From Tricholoma matsutake (lineage: Eukaryota; Basidiomycota; Agaricomycetes; Agaricales; Tricholomataceae): DNA of 64,000 nt. The notes below the pieces were generated by a model that searched no databases, had not been told where the DNA came from, and saw only the letters and a list, made by a program, of their open reading frames with translations. The stretch is taken from assembly GCA_026075535.2 (NCBI GenBank), contig AP026544.2, positions 11,036,001 through 11,100,000 of the forward strand, in the 5' to 3' direction. Of the stretch, positions 23,701 to 35,379 are shown piece by piece; the stretch's first letter is position 1, and each line of letters starts with the position of its first letter. Position numbers and translations under genes: made by a program.

Positions 23701-24932
23701 TTAAACTGGTTTTTCATTGGTCCTACCATATTTTTTAAAATGAAAGACCAGCAACTGGACTGCAAAAGACTGGTCCATAAATAGACCTCTGGTCTGGTAT
23801 TTTCTGGTCCAATTCAGTCCAGTTTTGGTCTTTTTTCAGTCCTATGGACTGGACCTGCGAACACTAACCTTTGCCTTGTCAATAGTTTTCTTATCAACAT
23901 TGAAGCCAACTTCAGGGCATGAAGGACATCTTAGTGTCAAGGAGCATGGCCACTGGTGAGTCAGGATACTGTCAATTCCATGTGCCTGGCCAGTCCATCT
24001 TTGTGTTGCAAGGTGACACCAGATTTGCTTGACATAACAGAATTCCTTATAACAATTCTAGTATATCAATCAGTATCTAGAACCCCAGAGAGAATATATC
24101 ATGCTTATGGGCACCTTCTAGGGGAAGGCTGCATTTGTATGCTTCCAAAGAGCATCTACATAATCCATGGCAGACTTTTTCAATGTCAGGCTATGCATAT
24201 GGAAGTCATTGAGGACAGCAAAGGTGAAAGTGGTCTCAGGCCTGTCCATTGTGGCAGGCAAGAGTTGAGAACAAGTAAGCTGAATAGCATCCAATACATC
24301 CTCACAGTGACAATATTCAATGGAAAAATCATGGATTCCATTAGTGTGAACAATCACACTGTTACACCTGGGTCCTGGGAGACAGTTCCTACACTTCTTG
24401 CTGACCCAAACATAGCACAGCACCAAGGGCAAATAACGATGTGCACTTGAAGTACATACCACACCATTCCCTGATGTGATGAAAGGGATGATGGATATGG
24501 GTGGAGATGATACAACATCCGGGGCTGAAAACATTCTTTGCACTGGTAGGGTGCTGTTTCAGCACCACATGAACATGCACCTCCAACATCCTTGTCATGA
24601 TGGGTTGACAAAATTGCTGCTGGGAGAATATCAAAATGAGTGGAGAAGCAGTCCATCATCACAGATGCACCCTAATTAAGTCTTGATCAATAGTGTAGGT
24701 AGGAGGATGAGCATTGAAATGAATACCTGGGTTGTGGCTTAGTTTCCTGCTCAGATCCAACAGCAGGTGGAGGAGGTTCTGTATGGGCCTTCTTCTTGTT
24801 CCTCCCATCATGTAGGGTATAACTCAAGGAGATTGTAGAGGGGTTTGCAATGGCCAAGATATGAACCTCCTTGACATCAAGATTGGGATCGAGACCACCA
24901 ATGCCAATCTATTGTTTCCATGAACCAGACAT
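20764..24932 (-). pseudogene. KDZ (Kyakuja-Dileera-Zisupton) transposase with CxC2 region, interrupted
   Basis: Minus-strand reading starts near the ATG at 24932 and crosses an intron of about 55 nt (24726-24672, GTATTC ... ATTAG). It continues through a CxC2-like cysteine segment (CRNCLPGPRC ... EYCHC; 24543-24118) with the family phrase ATMDRPETTFTFAVLNDF. Core parts include SWAEQNQTAGS ... DTLDDF (near 22250-22370), TDGNFWLQHKHK (near 22960) and the C-terminal segments at 21968-21780, 21733-21407 and 21405-20764. A TAG follows the seventh codon, several stops and frame changes occur, and the hAT-type MITE copy 3 sits inside. KDZ proteins are DDE transposases abundant in mushrooms. Confidence 0.82.
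23074..23866 (-). mobile_element. hAT-type MITE copy 3 (793 bp), inside the KDZ gene
   Basis: The ends TAGTGTTTAAAGGTCC and GCGAACACTA are flanked by perfect 8-bp duplications ACCTTTGC (23066-23073 and 23867-23874). The internal sequence is the reverse complement of copies 1 and 2, including the TTTGTAG heptamer array near 23395-23425. Confidence 0.93.
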
Positions 24933-25569
24933 GTGAGTGGAGACTGTGATAATTCATACATTCACCAATATAAAATTAAATATATAGCCAAAGGACTGCC
25001 AAAGTGACTGCAAAAGCTGGAGAGCCTATGCAACATAGAGTGGCATTACAGACACCCACCCTAGCCATATATCTCAACAATGCACATGAGGGGAAAAAAT
25101 CCAATGGTATCCTCCACATGCCAACACCCAGGTAGTGAAACAAAGATACACCACACATGACCATGGCACATGCACCACTTAGTTCTGCCTCACCTCCGAG
25201 ACCTTAATAGTAGCATACATAAATTGGTATCCTTTGGTAAATCAATCAGATGTGGACAACATACTGACAGAATGCCAAACACAGTATTGACATCAAGACT
25301 CCACCAACCTTCCATGGAGAACTACTCAGACCAGAAAGAAGGTGTTAAGAAAGATGAAAGTCATGTGTCAATACCCACTTGGTGGAACAAATTGAACAAA
25401 AGGTGATGCATGGTGATAGCATCACTTCAGATTGGTCCACACTGCGGTGTGTTGAATGACTTTCCACTGGGGAGTAACAATTGAGTATAATTGATTGGTA
25501 AATTCAGTTGCAACCCAACAGGGTTATAGTTATTGCATCAGGTCATAGACACATGTAACATTGTAGCCA
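24933..25569. other. No gene seen
   Basis: A 78-codon ORF at 25170-25406 has no recognisable domain. The rest is AT-rich and stop-rich in all frames. Confidence 0.3.
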
Positions 25570-26860
25570 GTCAAATATTTTTAGTGGATGCGGTGTGGAT
25601 GGGTCAGTTGGCCTGTTTGCCAACTTACCTGTTCCTGGGAATTTCATCATAACTGCACCATCACGCACCATAATCCACAGGTTACCACATACATTTACTC
25701 TCTTTTGTTTTTTATCAATGCTTAATGCCACTAACCTCATTAAAATCCCTTATAGCTTCAATTTATAGTTTGAGATTAGACCAAGCTGACATCTCTTCAC
25801 GCGATGCATACATCACACACTAAATCATGTTTCGGCGCTTCCTCGGCTTTTGTGCCAACAGCTCTGCTTCCTATAAGATGGAACGGTACTGGGTTTTTCA
25901 TTTTTTTTTTTTAGTTGTTACTTGATATCAAATTAACAAGACTCAGTGACCATCCAGCAATTGGCCCAGGATCTTCTTGGCTAGCAAACATCTGACTTGA
26001 TGGGTCTAGCAACTGGATGGTAGGGTTGAGAGGCTTTGTTCGGGTGCTCTCCATGCTTGCTGGGGGCACAGGCTGCATAACAACAATAGAGAGCCTCAAA
26101 GATAGCCACTCCCAGTTGCAAAACCTCAAGACAAAGATTCAGCAGTGCCATCATCTGAAGACTTCTCGCATGAGCAAACAACCTTCTTGGACTTCTGCAT
26201 TACACTCTGTATTTGAAGAATTCTTTCCCTTTTTCATTCTACTGTTTCTGGTTGCTAGACTGTCAGCACAAGAGAACGTGCATGATCAGTTTTCACTTTG
26301 TAACTACAAATGATTGTATTTAGGTGTCTCCCCACCTTTCGAATGGGATGGTCCAATTTTGACTCAATTTTTATGTTCCCTTCTAAGTTTCTCTCTCAAG
26401 TCCCTCAAGTCCTCAAGATTTCTGCACACTAAGGTGCAGAGTATAAGTTAAGTACTCAAGTTCACTGGACTCCCAGTCAAGTTTGTCCAGGTCCTCCCAT
26501 ACTCCCATTGCTACAAGTCATTTACAAAGTAAAGTGGTTCATTTTGATACCTTTCACACTGATTCTTGAGCCATCCTACTCTCGACATGACCAATCTACT
26601 CTTTTGACAATGTGGAAACGTGACTTAATAGATTGCCTACGCGTCCGTCGCCCAGTACTTCTCCTAGTGTGCATGTCACAATGGGCCAGGACTTGCATCC
26701 CATTTACCTCCCATCCACTACCTAAAAGGGCTGATGAACAAGCACTTTGCTTTCTCCCTCCCTTTTTAGTGCTCGCTTACTTGACCTCTCGCAACTTGAC
26801 CACTTGGTCAATGGAGTACCAGCAGACCATCCACCCTGCAACAGTGGGAATGTCCAACTG
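25570..26860 (+). repeat. Repeat X copy 3
   Basis: Similarity to copy 2 starts near GTGGATGGGTCAGTTGGCC and to copy 1 near 25840. It continues through CTTGCTGGGGGCACAGG (26058), the TATA-like GTATTTAGG before CTCCCCACC (near 26315) and CTGCACACTAAGGTGCAG to CAGACCATCCACCCTGC (about 26840). No full ORF. An LTR-like promoter module is the likely nature. Confidence 0.5.
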
Positions 26861-26890
26861 AGATTCCATGATGGCAATTGACTGCTACAA

Positions 26891-28369
26891 TCACAAGGCC
26901 AGCCTCATAATTTCTCCTTTCTGAAATATAGTCAGAAATTCTTTGTGAAATATTATATTTGAGACTAAATTTCTACAAACAGAAATTCAAAAATTTACCC
27001 ATTAGAAATATACTTTGAAAATCAATATTTCTGGTTAAATTTCTCGTGACATTTCAGTGTAGATACTGGAAGTATTTCTGTAAGGCAATGTTTAACTTAT
27101 CAATTGCCTGAAAGGCTTTCAGAAATTAGATCAGAAAGTTTTATTTTCTGGTCATACTTTCTGATCTAGGGACTAACATGGATAATTGCACTTTTTGGCC
27201 TAATTTTGATGCTGCCTGTAAAATCTATAGGGAACAGTTAAATATGTATTCCATGCATGGTACATCGCAAGGATTATGTGTATAAGTTAGATTTACACTC
27301 TATAAGTCAAAATGGATACAACAGATACAGGTTTTATCTGTAAATGGTGTATCCATGTATCCATTCTACTCTACAGTCTGCAACTCCCACATCTAGATGT
27401 AATTGACTATCTGAAGCTGAGAGGATACTTCTTGTGTAATGTATTGTAGAGCCTCAACATGAAGTCTCCAAGATTGACCCCATGCATCACAATTCTATTG
27501 AGTGGTCAGGGTTTGAAATGGATATCCATGTTAGTCCCTATGAATCTGATCCATAAAAGAATTTCTTTCTGGTTGGTCAAAGTCTGTGTGAAAGCATGAC
27601 TTTCACAAAGACTTTCAACAAGCCTTTCAGCAGCTGTTCAGTTGAACACTCTGGGAGCAGAAAGGCTGGCTTTCAATCTGCAGAAATAGTTTCAGAAAGG
27701 CTAGCTTTCAACCTTGTGATTGGTATAGTGAAGGTAATAATTTCACATCAGGTTTTCAAGATTGCAAAAGGCAAACATTCTAATAGAGATTTCACCACCT
27801 TGAAACATTAAATTTCATGGGCAGGCACTAGTGGGCACTGCCTTTCATGAATTTGAAATTTAATATTTCTAGGTGGTGAAATCTCTATTAAAACCTGATG
27901 TGAAATTATTACTTTCACTATGCCAATCACGAGGTTGAAAGCTAGGCTTTCTGAAACTATTTCTGCAGATTGAAAGCCAGCCCTCTGCTCCCAGAATGTT
28001 CAACTGAACAGCTGCTGAAAGGCTTGTTGAAAGTCTTTGTGAAAGTCATGCTTTCACACAGACTTTGACCAACCAGAAAGAAAGTCTTTTATGGATCAGA
28101 AAGCATGACCAGAAAATAAAACTTTCTGATCTAATTTCTGAAAGCCTTTCAGGCAATTGATAAGTTAAACATTGCCTTACAGAAATACTTCCAGTATCTA
28201 CACTGAAATGTCATGAGAAATTTAACCAAAAATATTGATTTTCAAAGTATATTTCTAATGGGTAATTTTTTGAATTTCTGTTTGTAGAAATTTAGTCTCA
28301 AATATAATATTTTGCAAAGAATTTCTAACTATATTTCAGAAAGGAGGAATTATGAGGCTGGCCTTGTGA
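26891..28369. mobile_element. Foldback element: 1.5 kb palindrome
   Basis: The left arm 26891-27166 plus 27541-27830 is the reverse complement of the right arm 27835-28369, with mismatches scattered. The outer ends read TCACAAGGCCAGCCTCATAA and complement. The left arm is interrupted by a TIR element (27167-27540) that the right arm lacks, so the palindrome formed first. There is essentially no spacer at the centre (near 27832). No ORF of interest. A target duplication was not found. Confidence 0.88.
27167..27540. mobile_element. 374-bp TIR element nested in the palindrome
   Basis: The ends are TAGGGACTAACATGGATA and its reverse complement. The flanks share TCTGATC (27160-27166 and 27545-27551), the second copy lying four bases outside the TIR. 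The uninterrupted opposite palindrome arm shows the pre-insertion sequence. Confidence 0.8.
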
Positions 28370-28953
28370 ATGCCCTCCCAGTACTTGCTCAAAGTCCACA
28401 ATTTGGCTGAATAGGCAGTACAATTTAGCCCATTGCATACATAAACTCAAGAAATAAGACTCACCTATGTTTGATGCAATTAATGATGTGGGTTGGATGT
28501 CGAAGAATGGGGGTCTGAGGGCTAGGGGTTGCATTTTCAATATTTGATGGTTGACAACATAACTCACACCTCAGTTGGCCCATGGGAGGTCGGTATAATT
28601 TCACTACAAGTGAGTATTGTATTATTGGTGAATATAAATGGATAATACTGGGGAGCTTACAGGTTGTTGCAATCTAGATTGTGCACCATATTCTTGTGAT
28701 TCATTTGAGTGGGTTGGACTACCTGTGTACCACTGCTGTAGATTTTGTAGTATTTATACATAAACAAACACATGTCTCCAATGCATCGGCCTGCATAAAA
28801 TACAATAAAATTGACTAGGGAGACATTAGACAAAAGTGAAGTCAACAAAAACATACCTTTTCCAGTGCATAGGCTTTCAGAGAGTCATAGAAGCAGTGTT
28901 TTAGCAATTCCAAATAGAAAAAATGGTGGCTACACAGAGTCTCAGTCAACCAT
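28370..28953 (-). other. Unknown region, possible spliced remnant
   Basis: A minus ORF 28567-28325 partly overlaps the palindrome edge, and short coding-like stretches with GTGAGT-type donors are present (for example near 28465). No family was recognised. Confidence 0.25.
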
Positions 28954-30141
28954 TGATAGGTTGTCTCCTTGGCTCAAAGGCTGATACGTCATTCTAACCA
29001 CATTCTAATCACATTGGCTAACTCCTACAAGGTCCCAGACGCAGTGTGACCCAGTCTATTGATCGCAATATCATATCGACTGCATCAAAACATCACCAGC
29101 AACATTGATTGTACCAAGAGACCACATCGCACAACCTTAGGACTACGTCAAAAGCCCCTAAGACCCCGTCTAAATGACCATCGAACATCTCCAATCATCT
29201 TCGAACAAACCATGACCGCGATCAAACATTGTCAACCATTGTCAAGCATCATTGATCGATATCGAGAGACTACGAGCGACATTGGGCACCAAATTTGTTA
29301 TCTATATGGTGGAATACCATGCACCAGGAAGGATTCCAACTTGTGCCCAAACCTGCTGATAGCAGGTCAGCCTCGTTCCAAGTCCCTATTGTGCACAGAA
29401 CCCACTGGACGAATTATTGCGAGACTTAGCCCGATTTATACACAAAGGACAGTCCCCTTTTAGTTCTATACCCTTTATTATTCTTTCATCATATGATATA
29501 TATCTTTCTTGTTTGGATTCCAGTCTCCTTTTTGGCCTTGTGCCTTAACTCATATCTTTTGCCTCATGTTCTACACATGTTTCTCATTCCATTTTAGGAA
29601 GTTTCTTTAAAACATATAAAACTCTGTAGTATCTACTTGGAAAAGACAAGAAATTGTCTTCACCTATCATCTCATATTAAGTTCTAAGAACCAGATCTAT
29701 CCTCTAAACAATCTAAAACTTCTACGAGTTTTCTTGATTGACAAGAAACCTCTGCAACCATCATCATCCTCGATCTTCCTACAATCCTCTGATTATTAGC
29801 ACTAGCAAACCATTCCAACACTTCCTAGTCATCAGCTATAGTCTTTGTATACTAACAACCTATCGAAAGGTCCTTGGAATTCACACTTCGACCATCGATG
29901 ATAGAACTCATTTGCGGTCGATCTCATTGATCATCCTTGATATCAATTGATACCCCATCAGACTGCATCTAATACCTTTGTCTCCTATAGCACTACCTTT
30001 GCGACTAGTGCCAACTAGTTATCTTCCCATAGGTTTGACTACGAACATTTGGAATGACTCACAGCTTTCCTCTGACTTGTTGCAAATATCATCGATTGCC
30101 TCATTGGCTGTTTTGGTGGTTTTCCCAGGTTGAGTATCATC
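28954..30141 (+). mobile_element. 1.19 kb LTR-like element, copy 2
   Basis: It is homologous along its length to 5437-6609 in the same orientation with the same ends, TGATAGGTTG ... GAGTATCATC. The flanks ACCAT (28949-28953) and ACCGT (30142-30146) fit a 5-bp target duplication with one CpG transition. Confidence 0.75.
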
Positions 30142-30309
30142 ACCGTAGTGACCAATGAAAAGTCAAAGTCATGAAGCTTCAAGTTGAAGTGTTGTGTTAT
30201 TGGGAAAGTTACCACAATAGCTAAGAATAGAATGCATATTGCACTTGCAAACTGAATTACATAACACATGTGTGAAATTTTGTTTGTTGATTAGTTACTG
30301 CATCTTTTT

Positions 30310-31215
30310 GTTACTAGTTTGTCTCTCTTCTCTTCTTTGCTTGGCTCTTGTATCTCTTGTTCATCAACTGGCAGGTCTGACTTTTCATCCCCTGCCTTGA
30401 GTCTGACTTGTTGTGGGCGCTTGAACCTCTCTGCTGCTCAATCTGATACTCTTGTAAAAGGCTCAGGGCGATATCCTATCAGATATCTTTGTCTCACTAA
30501 TTGAGCTGGCTTTGGGTGTCTCTTGTGGCTCCCCCTGTTCCCTCAAGCTGGACATTGAGAAATACACCTGGGCACCACATGTACATTTTGTTCCTCCTCA
30601 TTCCTATCATGCTTATGCTAAGCAGGAATTCATCAAGATGACTGAGGATCTTACCAATTGTGAGCTGTTGAGGTATCAGGTAGTCAATAGTAAGTTTTTG
30701 TTATATTGGTTACCCACTGCGCATCTCACTCCAGAACAGATCAAAGCTACAGACAGTCAAGTTGGCACTGTTCTCCTGGATGAAAAATACTTCGCAACAA
30801 CCTCAAACCAAACTCAAATTCCTGACCCACCATTTAGCAACAAATGTGAAGTCTTCTTATGTGAGGATGACCTTTATGGAAATGATGATCCAATGTGCTG
30901 GCTACAACCCTACAACGTCATTTACTGTCATCATGGTGCCATCCCCTGCCCCAATTCTCTTCCTGCCCACATGATCATGTGGTGGCAGCCAACCATGCAT
31001 CATTTCATACCATTCATCAATTCTATGGTATCTATTCAGGGTATTGGAAAGCTCTCAAAATCAAAGATGACAGAACTTCAATCATCCATTACACATTTGT
31101 TCTCTTGCCTGGAGCTAGCATTATGAAGGCATTACCTCAACTGTTGAAGAAACCATGTGTGACAAACATACTTTGGCTCTTCAGGGAGGCCAACAAGGAT
31201 GCAATCATGAAGTGA
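30310..31215 (+). pseudogene. Unknown coding remnant
   Basis: A coding-like frame at 30512-31126 (about 200 codons without an early ATG) reads for example YTWAPHVHFVPPHSYHAY. It is continued from about 30980 in another frame to 31215 (FHTIHQFYGIYSGYWKAL ... WLFREANKDAIMK). One frameshift near 31000 is likely. The start is probably an upstream exon. No domain was recognised. Confidence 0.4.
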
Positions 31216-31229
31216 AGGTTCAAGTTAGA

Positions 31230-32620
31230 AAAGAATGATGGTCCAAAGGAAGTAGGTGACATCTTGAATTTGTGGAATCTTGCCATGGTTTGTAAACCAA
31301 TGCTTCACTTTCTATATGCATGATGATTAATAGGAGTGGCACAAGCAAATGATATCAAACACACCTTGACCAATGAGTCCATGCTAGGACTGTCTAGTAT
31401 GTCTGCACTATGTCCAAAACAATCCTTAAAGGCTGGGATGATGTTTTGAGAAACCCAGTTGCCCTTATTGCCCCTTTTTGATGGCCCTTCATTGTTGGTG
31501 GTGATGTATTCACAAAAGGTGGTCCTTCAGGAATTGGATTTCTTTCTTACTGAACCTGTTGAGGGAGAACTTGGTTGGCTGGTTTATACTAGAGTTAGGA
31601 GTACTGGTGTTGGTAGATGAGTTGTTTGGCATGGTGGTAAGATATAAGAAATGGGTAAAGTCAGAACACCACTTCTAATTCAGTGGATAAAGATGACTGA
31701 CCACAATACAACCATGAGATGGTCAAAGCAAATGTGACAATGGAGGTACAATTGAGCATGGGAGCACAATGAGGCCATCACCATCCATTGTGTCACAGTG
31801 TCTTGCTTCAAGCACTACTATGCCAATTGCTTGGACCAGGTAGGGTTCTGGTATGTGCTGATGAATGCAAGGCCATAGTTGATGAACCCACATCTTTTGA
31901 GAAAGGAATATCATTGCTATCAACAGGATTGCTAAACTGGTCAGGATATCATAGGAAACACTGAGCAAATCTTAGCATAGCATCGTACTTGTGCAACAAT
32001 GATGTGGGTCCTACAAACATGGGCAGGGAGTAGATGCAATGCTGTTTGAGGACTAGGGCACCTGTGGGAGACACAAGTGGGACAACTTCCAGAATGTTAA
32101 CATCTACAATATTTGATGCTGGCCATATTAGCCAGCATGGAAGCCCTGTGCAGAAAAAGTCTTGGACAACATGAATGTCAGTTGTGAACACCCCTACAGT
32201 ATCTGCAATGGGGTGTGGTAGTGTGTTAACATTTGCTGAATCCATGCGAGGTTTGAATATGGTCATATAATTGAGGACTGCTGTGATTTTGAGCCAGCAT
32301 CCTTGAACATCCCTCACACTAAATGACATTTGTGGAAAATTCATGTAGACAGATTGCAGGCATACTAGCCCATGTTCCACCATTTTCATTAATGGGCTGA
32401 GCATAGAAGAAACTCGGGAAGTTGGGGTGGATGTCATGTATGTGGTGATACAGTTTTGAAAAGAGCTTTATGATGCCACAGACCCCAAAACTAAGGCAAA
32501 GTATGAGGTGGGAGCAGCAGAAGCAAACAGGAAACTTGGATCCCCTCCTACCATGGAGATCTACATGTGTGTCATATTCTTCATGAGGAAGAAGCCACCA
32601 CTGACACATAACTCACAGCA
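31230..32620 (-). pseudogene. Unknown coding remnant on the minus strand
   Basis: Segments 32609-32319, 32437-31949 and 31968-31723 read as coding-like sequence in shifting frames (IHDIHPNFPSFFYAQPINEN; then DIHVVQDFFCTG ... WPASNIVDVNILEVVPLV). The composition looks like a real but decayed protein, perhaps part of a larger transposon with the ORFs on either side. No domain was recognised. Confidence 0.4.
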
Positions 32621-32940
32621 ACCAAAGTTTGTTAGTGCCCAAGGTTACAGATACACTATGCTTGTTGTCCAGGTGGGACTGGGGTCAGTGTGGACCACTC
32701 ATTTGTTATGTCCAGGTTGGATATTGAGACAAGAAAAACAACCTTCAAACTTTGAGGTACAAAATCCCTTTGGCTTGGGAGCTTTCCTCACAGTCCTTTT
32801 AGTATCTCAGTTTCAAATGACTTGAAGATGAAAGATTTCACTACACAGCTTCCCAACTACCTGAAAGATCTTTGCATTCATTTCAAGACCTGGGCTGCAA
32901 GTTCTTACCATGTACACTAACTGCCAAAACATATTTTGTA

Positions 32941-34062
32941 ATGCATTCATGTGCATATCCAGAGAAACCCACCTCCACTACTATTAGCAGTGCTCCATTG
33001 GATGCCACCCATTCTCTGATAACTGTCACCGTTGATGAGGAAAAGTTTCCATGCCTCATGTTGCCAGATGACATGGATACTGTCACGGTTAAGATGGTTA
33101 AGAGTGGGCTGATGGATTACATGAATGTGGCTTGGGGTATGTCATTGTTGTCCCTTCCTGCAGGTCAATTACTAATCATTTTGGAAGAGCATGCATTACC
33201 ACCCAGATTTTGGGTCCCTCTTCCTTTGTCATCACTCAAGTCAGCACCTGCAAACTTCTTCTCAAGTCCTGATCAAGTGGCTATGTTTCATAATGTGCAG
33301 CCTGAAAATATGTCTGGCAATGACACCTTCTGCATGCTGAAGTTGATTAGCGACATGCAGAAGCATGATCAGGAGTCTCCTTTCAAGTTTTCAGTCCCTG
33401 TGGATACTCTGAACAGCCTCTCTGAAGATGGTGAGATTGAGGAGATCAGCCAACCCTCCACATCTTTGCCAAAATGCCAGACAAAGTGCAGCAAGGGAAA
33501 ACCAAAGGTGGCTCCAAGTGCTCATCCAGTTGCCAATTTCACTCCCACATTCTTCAATACCAAGATGGGCTTGACTGTCAGTGGCACTGATAACAATGCC
33601 AGCATCAGTGACATCACTGAGGAAGAACACACCTCCAATGTCTCCAATCCTCCTTCATTGGTTACCCCAGTTAGCAATGCTATAGTTGCAGAGTCGCTAG
33701 TGGGAGATGACTCACCTAACTCTGGAGATGCTAACAGCAGTGGCATTATGGTGGCAGCAATGGAGGCTGAAAAGCATCATCCTACTACTGCAGGTATCTT
33801 GATATCAACAGGCTTATCTGACATCACAATCATAGCAGCAAAGGGTAGAAAATGCAAGTTGGCTGTCAAAAGGTCACAGCAGCATGCAGCTGCATCAGCC
33901 TCCTGCAAGAGGTCAAAGCAAGACATCTCAGCTTCAGTATCAACTGGTGATGACCAATCCAGCATACTGCCTGATGAGCAAGCTTTGTCATCCTCCACCA
34001 AATTGGCAGTAATTATTCTGGCAGCCAATCAATGCTCCTCCACAAGGAAAGATGCTTACTAG
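32941..34062 (+). CDS. Hypothetical protein, 373 codons, intact ORF
   Basis: This is the longest uninterrupted ORF in the window. The open frame begins at 32872 but the first ATG is at 32941. The N-terminal half (about residues 20-120) is compact and mixed. From about residue 150 the protein is Ser/Thr/Pro-rich and low in complexity, with basic patches (KCSKGKPK; RKCKLAVKRSQQ; CKRSKQD) that could be nuclear signals. The terminus is SSTRKDAY. No family was recognised. It lies among decayed unknown remnants and in CpG-poor sequence like them, so it may be part of a mobile element rather than a host gene. Confidence 0.45.
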   Translation: MHSCAYPEKPTSTTISSAPLDATHSLITVTVDEEKFPCLMLPDDMDTVTVKMVKSGLMDYMNVAWGMSLLSLPAGQLLIILEEHALPPRFWVPLPLSSLKSAPANFFSSPDQVAMFHNVQPENMSGNDTFCMLKLISDMQKHDQESPFKFSVPVDTLNSLSEDGEIEEISQPSTSLPKCQTKCSKGKPKVAPSAHPVANFTPTFFNTKMGLTVSGTDNNASISDITEEEHTSNVSNPPSLVTPVSNAIVAESLVGDDSPNSGDANSSGIMVAAMEAEKHHPTTAGILISTGLSDITIIAAKGRKCKLAVKRSQQHAAASASCKRSKQDISASVSTGDDQSSILPDEQALSSSTKLAVIILAANQCSSTRKDAY

Positions 34063-35379
34063 GGTGGGGAAGCATGCACAAGAAGAGGAGATAGCTGATG
34101 CAGATAAACCAACCAAAAAGAAGGCAAGGATGACTAAATGGGCTGACCTACCAGCTTGTACTAGTTGGCAGTATGTATGACATTAATTGTCAAGCTTACA
34201 TTAGCATACTCATTTCAGGATTCATGAGGGGTATGTAAACAAGAATGTCAGCATTAGAAAATAGTATGTGTGTAGTTGGTTGTTGCACTCATGCTTACTG
34301 CTCTTCTGTTACTAGGGTGGCATGATAGGATAGGATTGTGGGGAGTGTGATTTCTGTTGTATGCTAGGTTTGGATTGTATAAGATCCTGGGACTGGGATG
34401 GGATGGGATCAGACAAGGTGGGATTTGGATTGTATTGGATTGTATTGGATTGGATTGAGATAAGACATGGATAATTATGATATAACTACTGTACATGTGA
34501 TTATATATGATCAGAATGGGATGAGATTGGATTGGATTACAGAATTACTTGAGGTGTTTATGTATCAACTCAAGAAAGGATTAATCCTATCTGCACTCAA
34601 CACTGAGTTTAGGATCATCCTGCTTACTCTCAGTCCTGACCTTAATACTATTCAGCTCAACCAACCTTGCATATGCCACCTACTTGCAGCTCTCCCTCAC
34701 TTTCCCAAGTTGCTGTTACATAGTTCTCCATAAACCAAAGATTGCAAATTCAAGAACAATATGATGTTGACTTCCAGCATGGGCTTAATTGATATTATTG
34801 AGCACAGGTTATGGAAGTAGACTAGATTATTTTGTTCAGCCTCCTACAGAGGTCTTATATACTACTATACAAGTATTCTACAATGTTCTAGCTGTATCTA
34901 ACAATTACAACATTATTAACTATATTACTAGTTATCCTCGGGGTCAGTATCTTGCTTACTAAGTGCCAGATTGACTTCCAACAGACACAGTTAGCTTCCA
35001 TGGTAAAGTATAGCCTACACTTTATTTACTATTCTAGAAGCCTGTGCAACCAGTCCAAATGAAAATTTGGGTTTTTAAGGCCTGATTGAAGGGATCTGAA
35101 CAAAAATTTGAATTTTTGAGGCTTAATCAGTAGTCCAAACAAATTTTGAAAAAAAAAAATCAGATGCCTAGTTTGATCTGAACCAAAACGTCTTATTTTC
35201 AAAATTTTTGTCCAAACATGTGACTGGATTTTTTTTTCCAGATCAGGCCTTCCCACCTACTAGGTGCCTTGTCAGCACAATGCACTTGTCAGCATTTGCT
35301 GCAATATTAGATTTTCATTCCCATGCTAGCCCAGGTTGAAAGATGGAAGCATGAACAGAAATTGGACATAAACCTCATT
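34063..35379. other. No gene; GGAT-rich and AT-rich repeats
   Basis: 34310-34560 is dominated by GGATTGTATTGGATT-type motifs. 35030-35260 is rich in AAATTTG/TTTGAATTTTTG motifs, loosely like 19780-19900. No coding region is supported. Confidence 0.35.
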
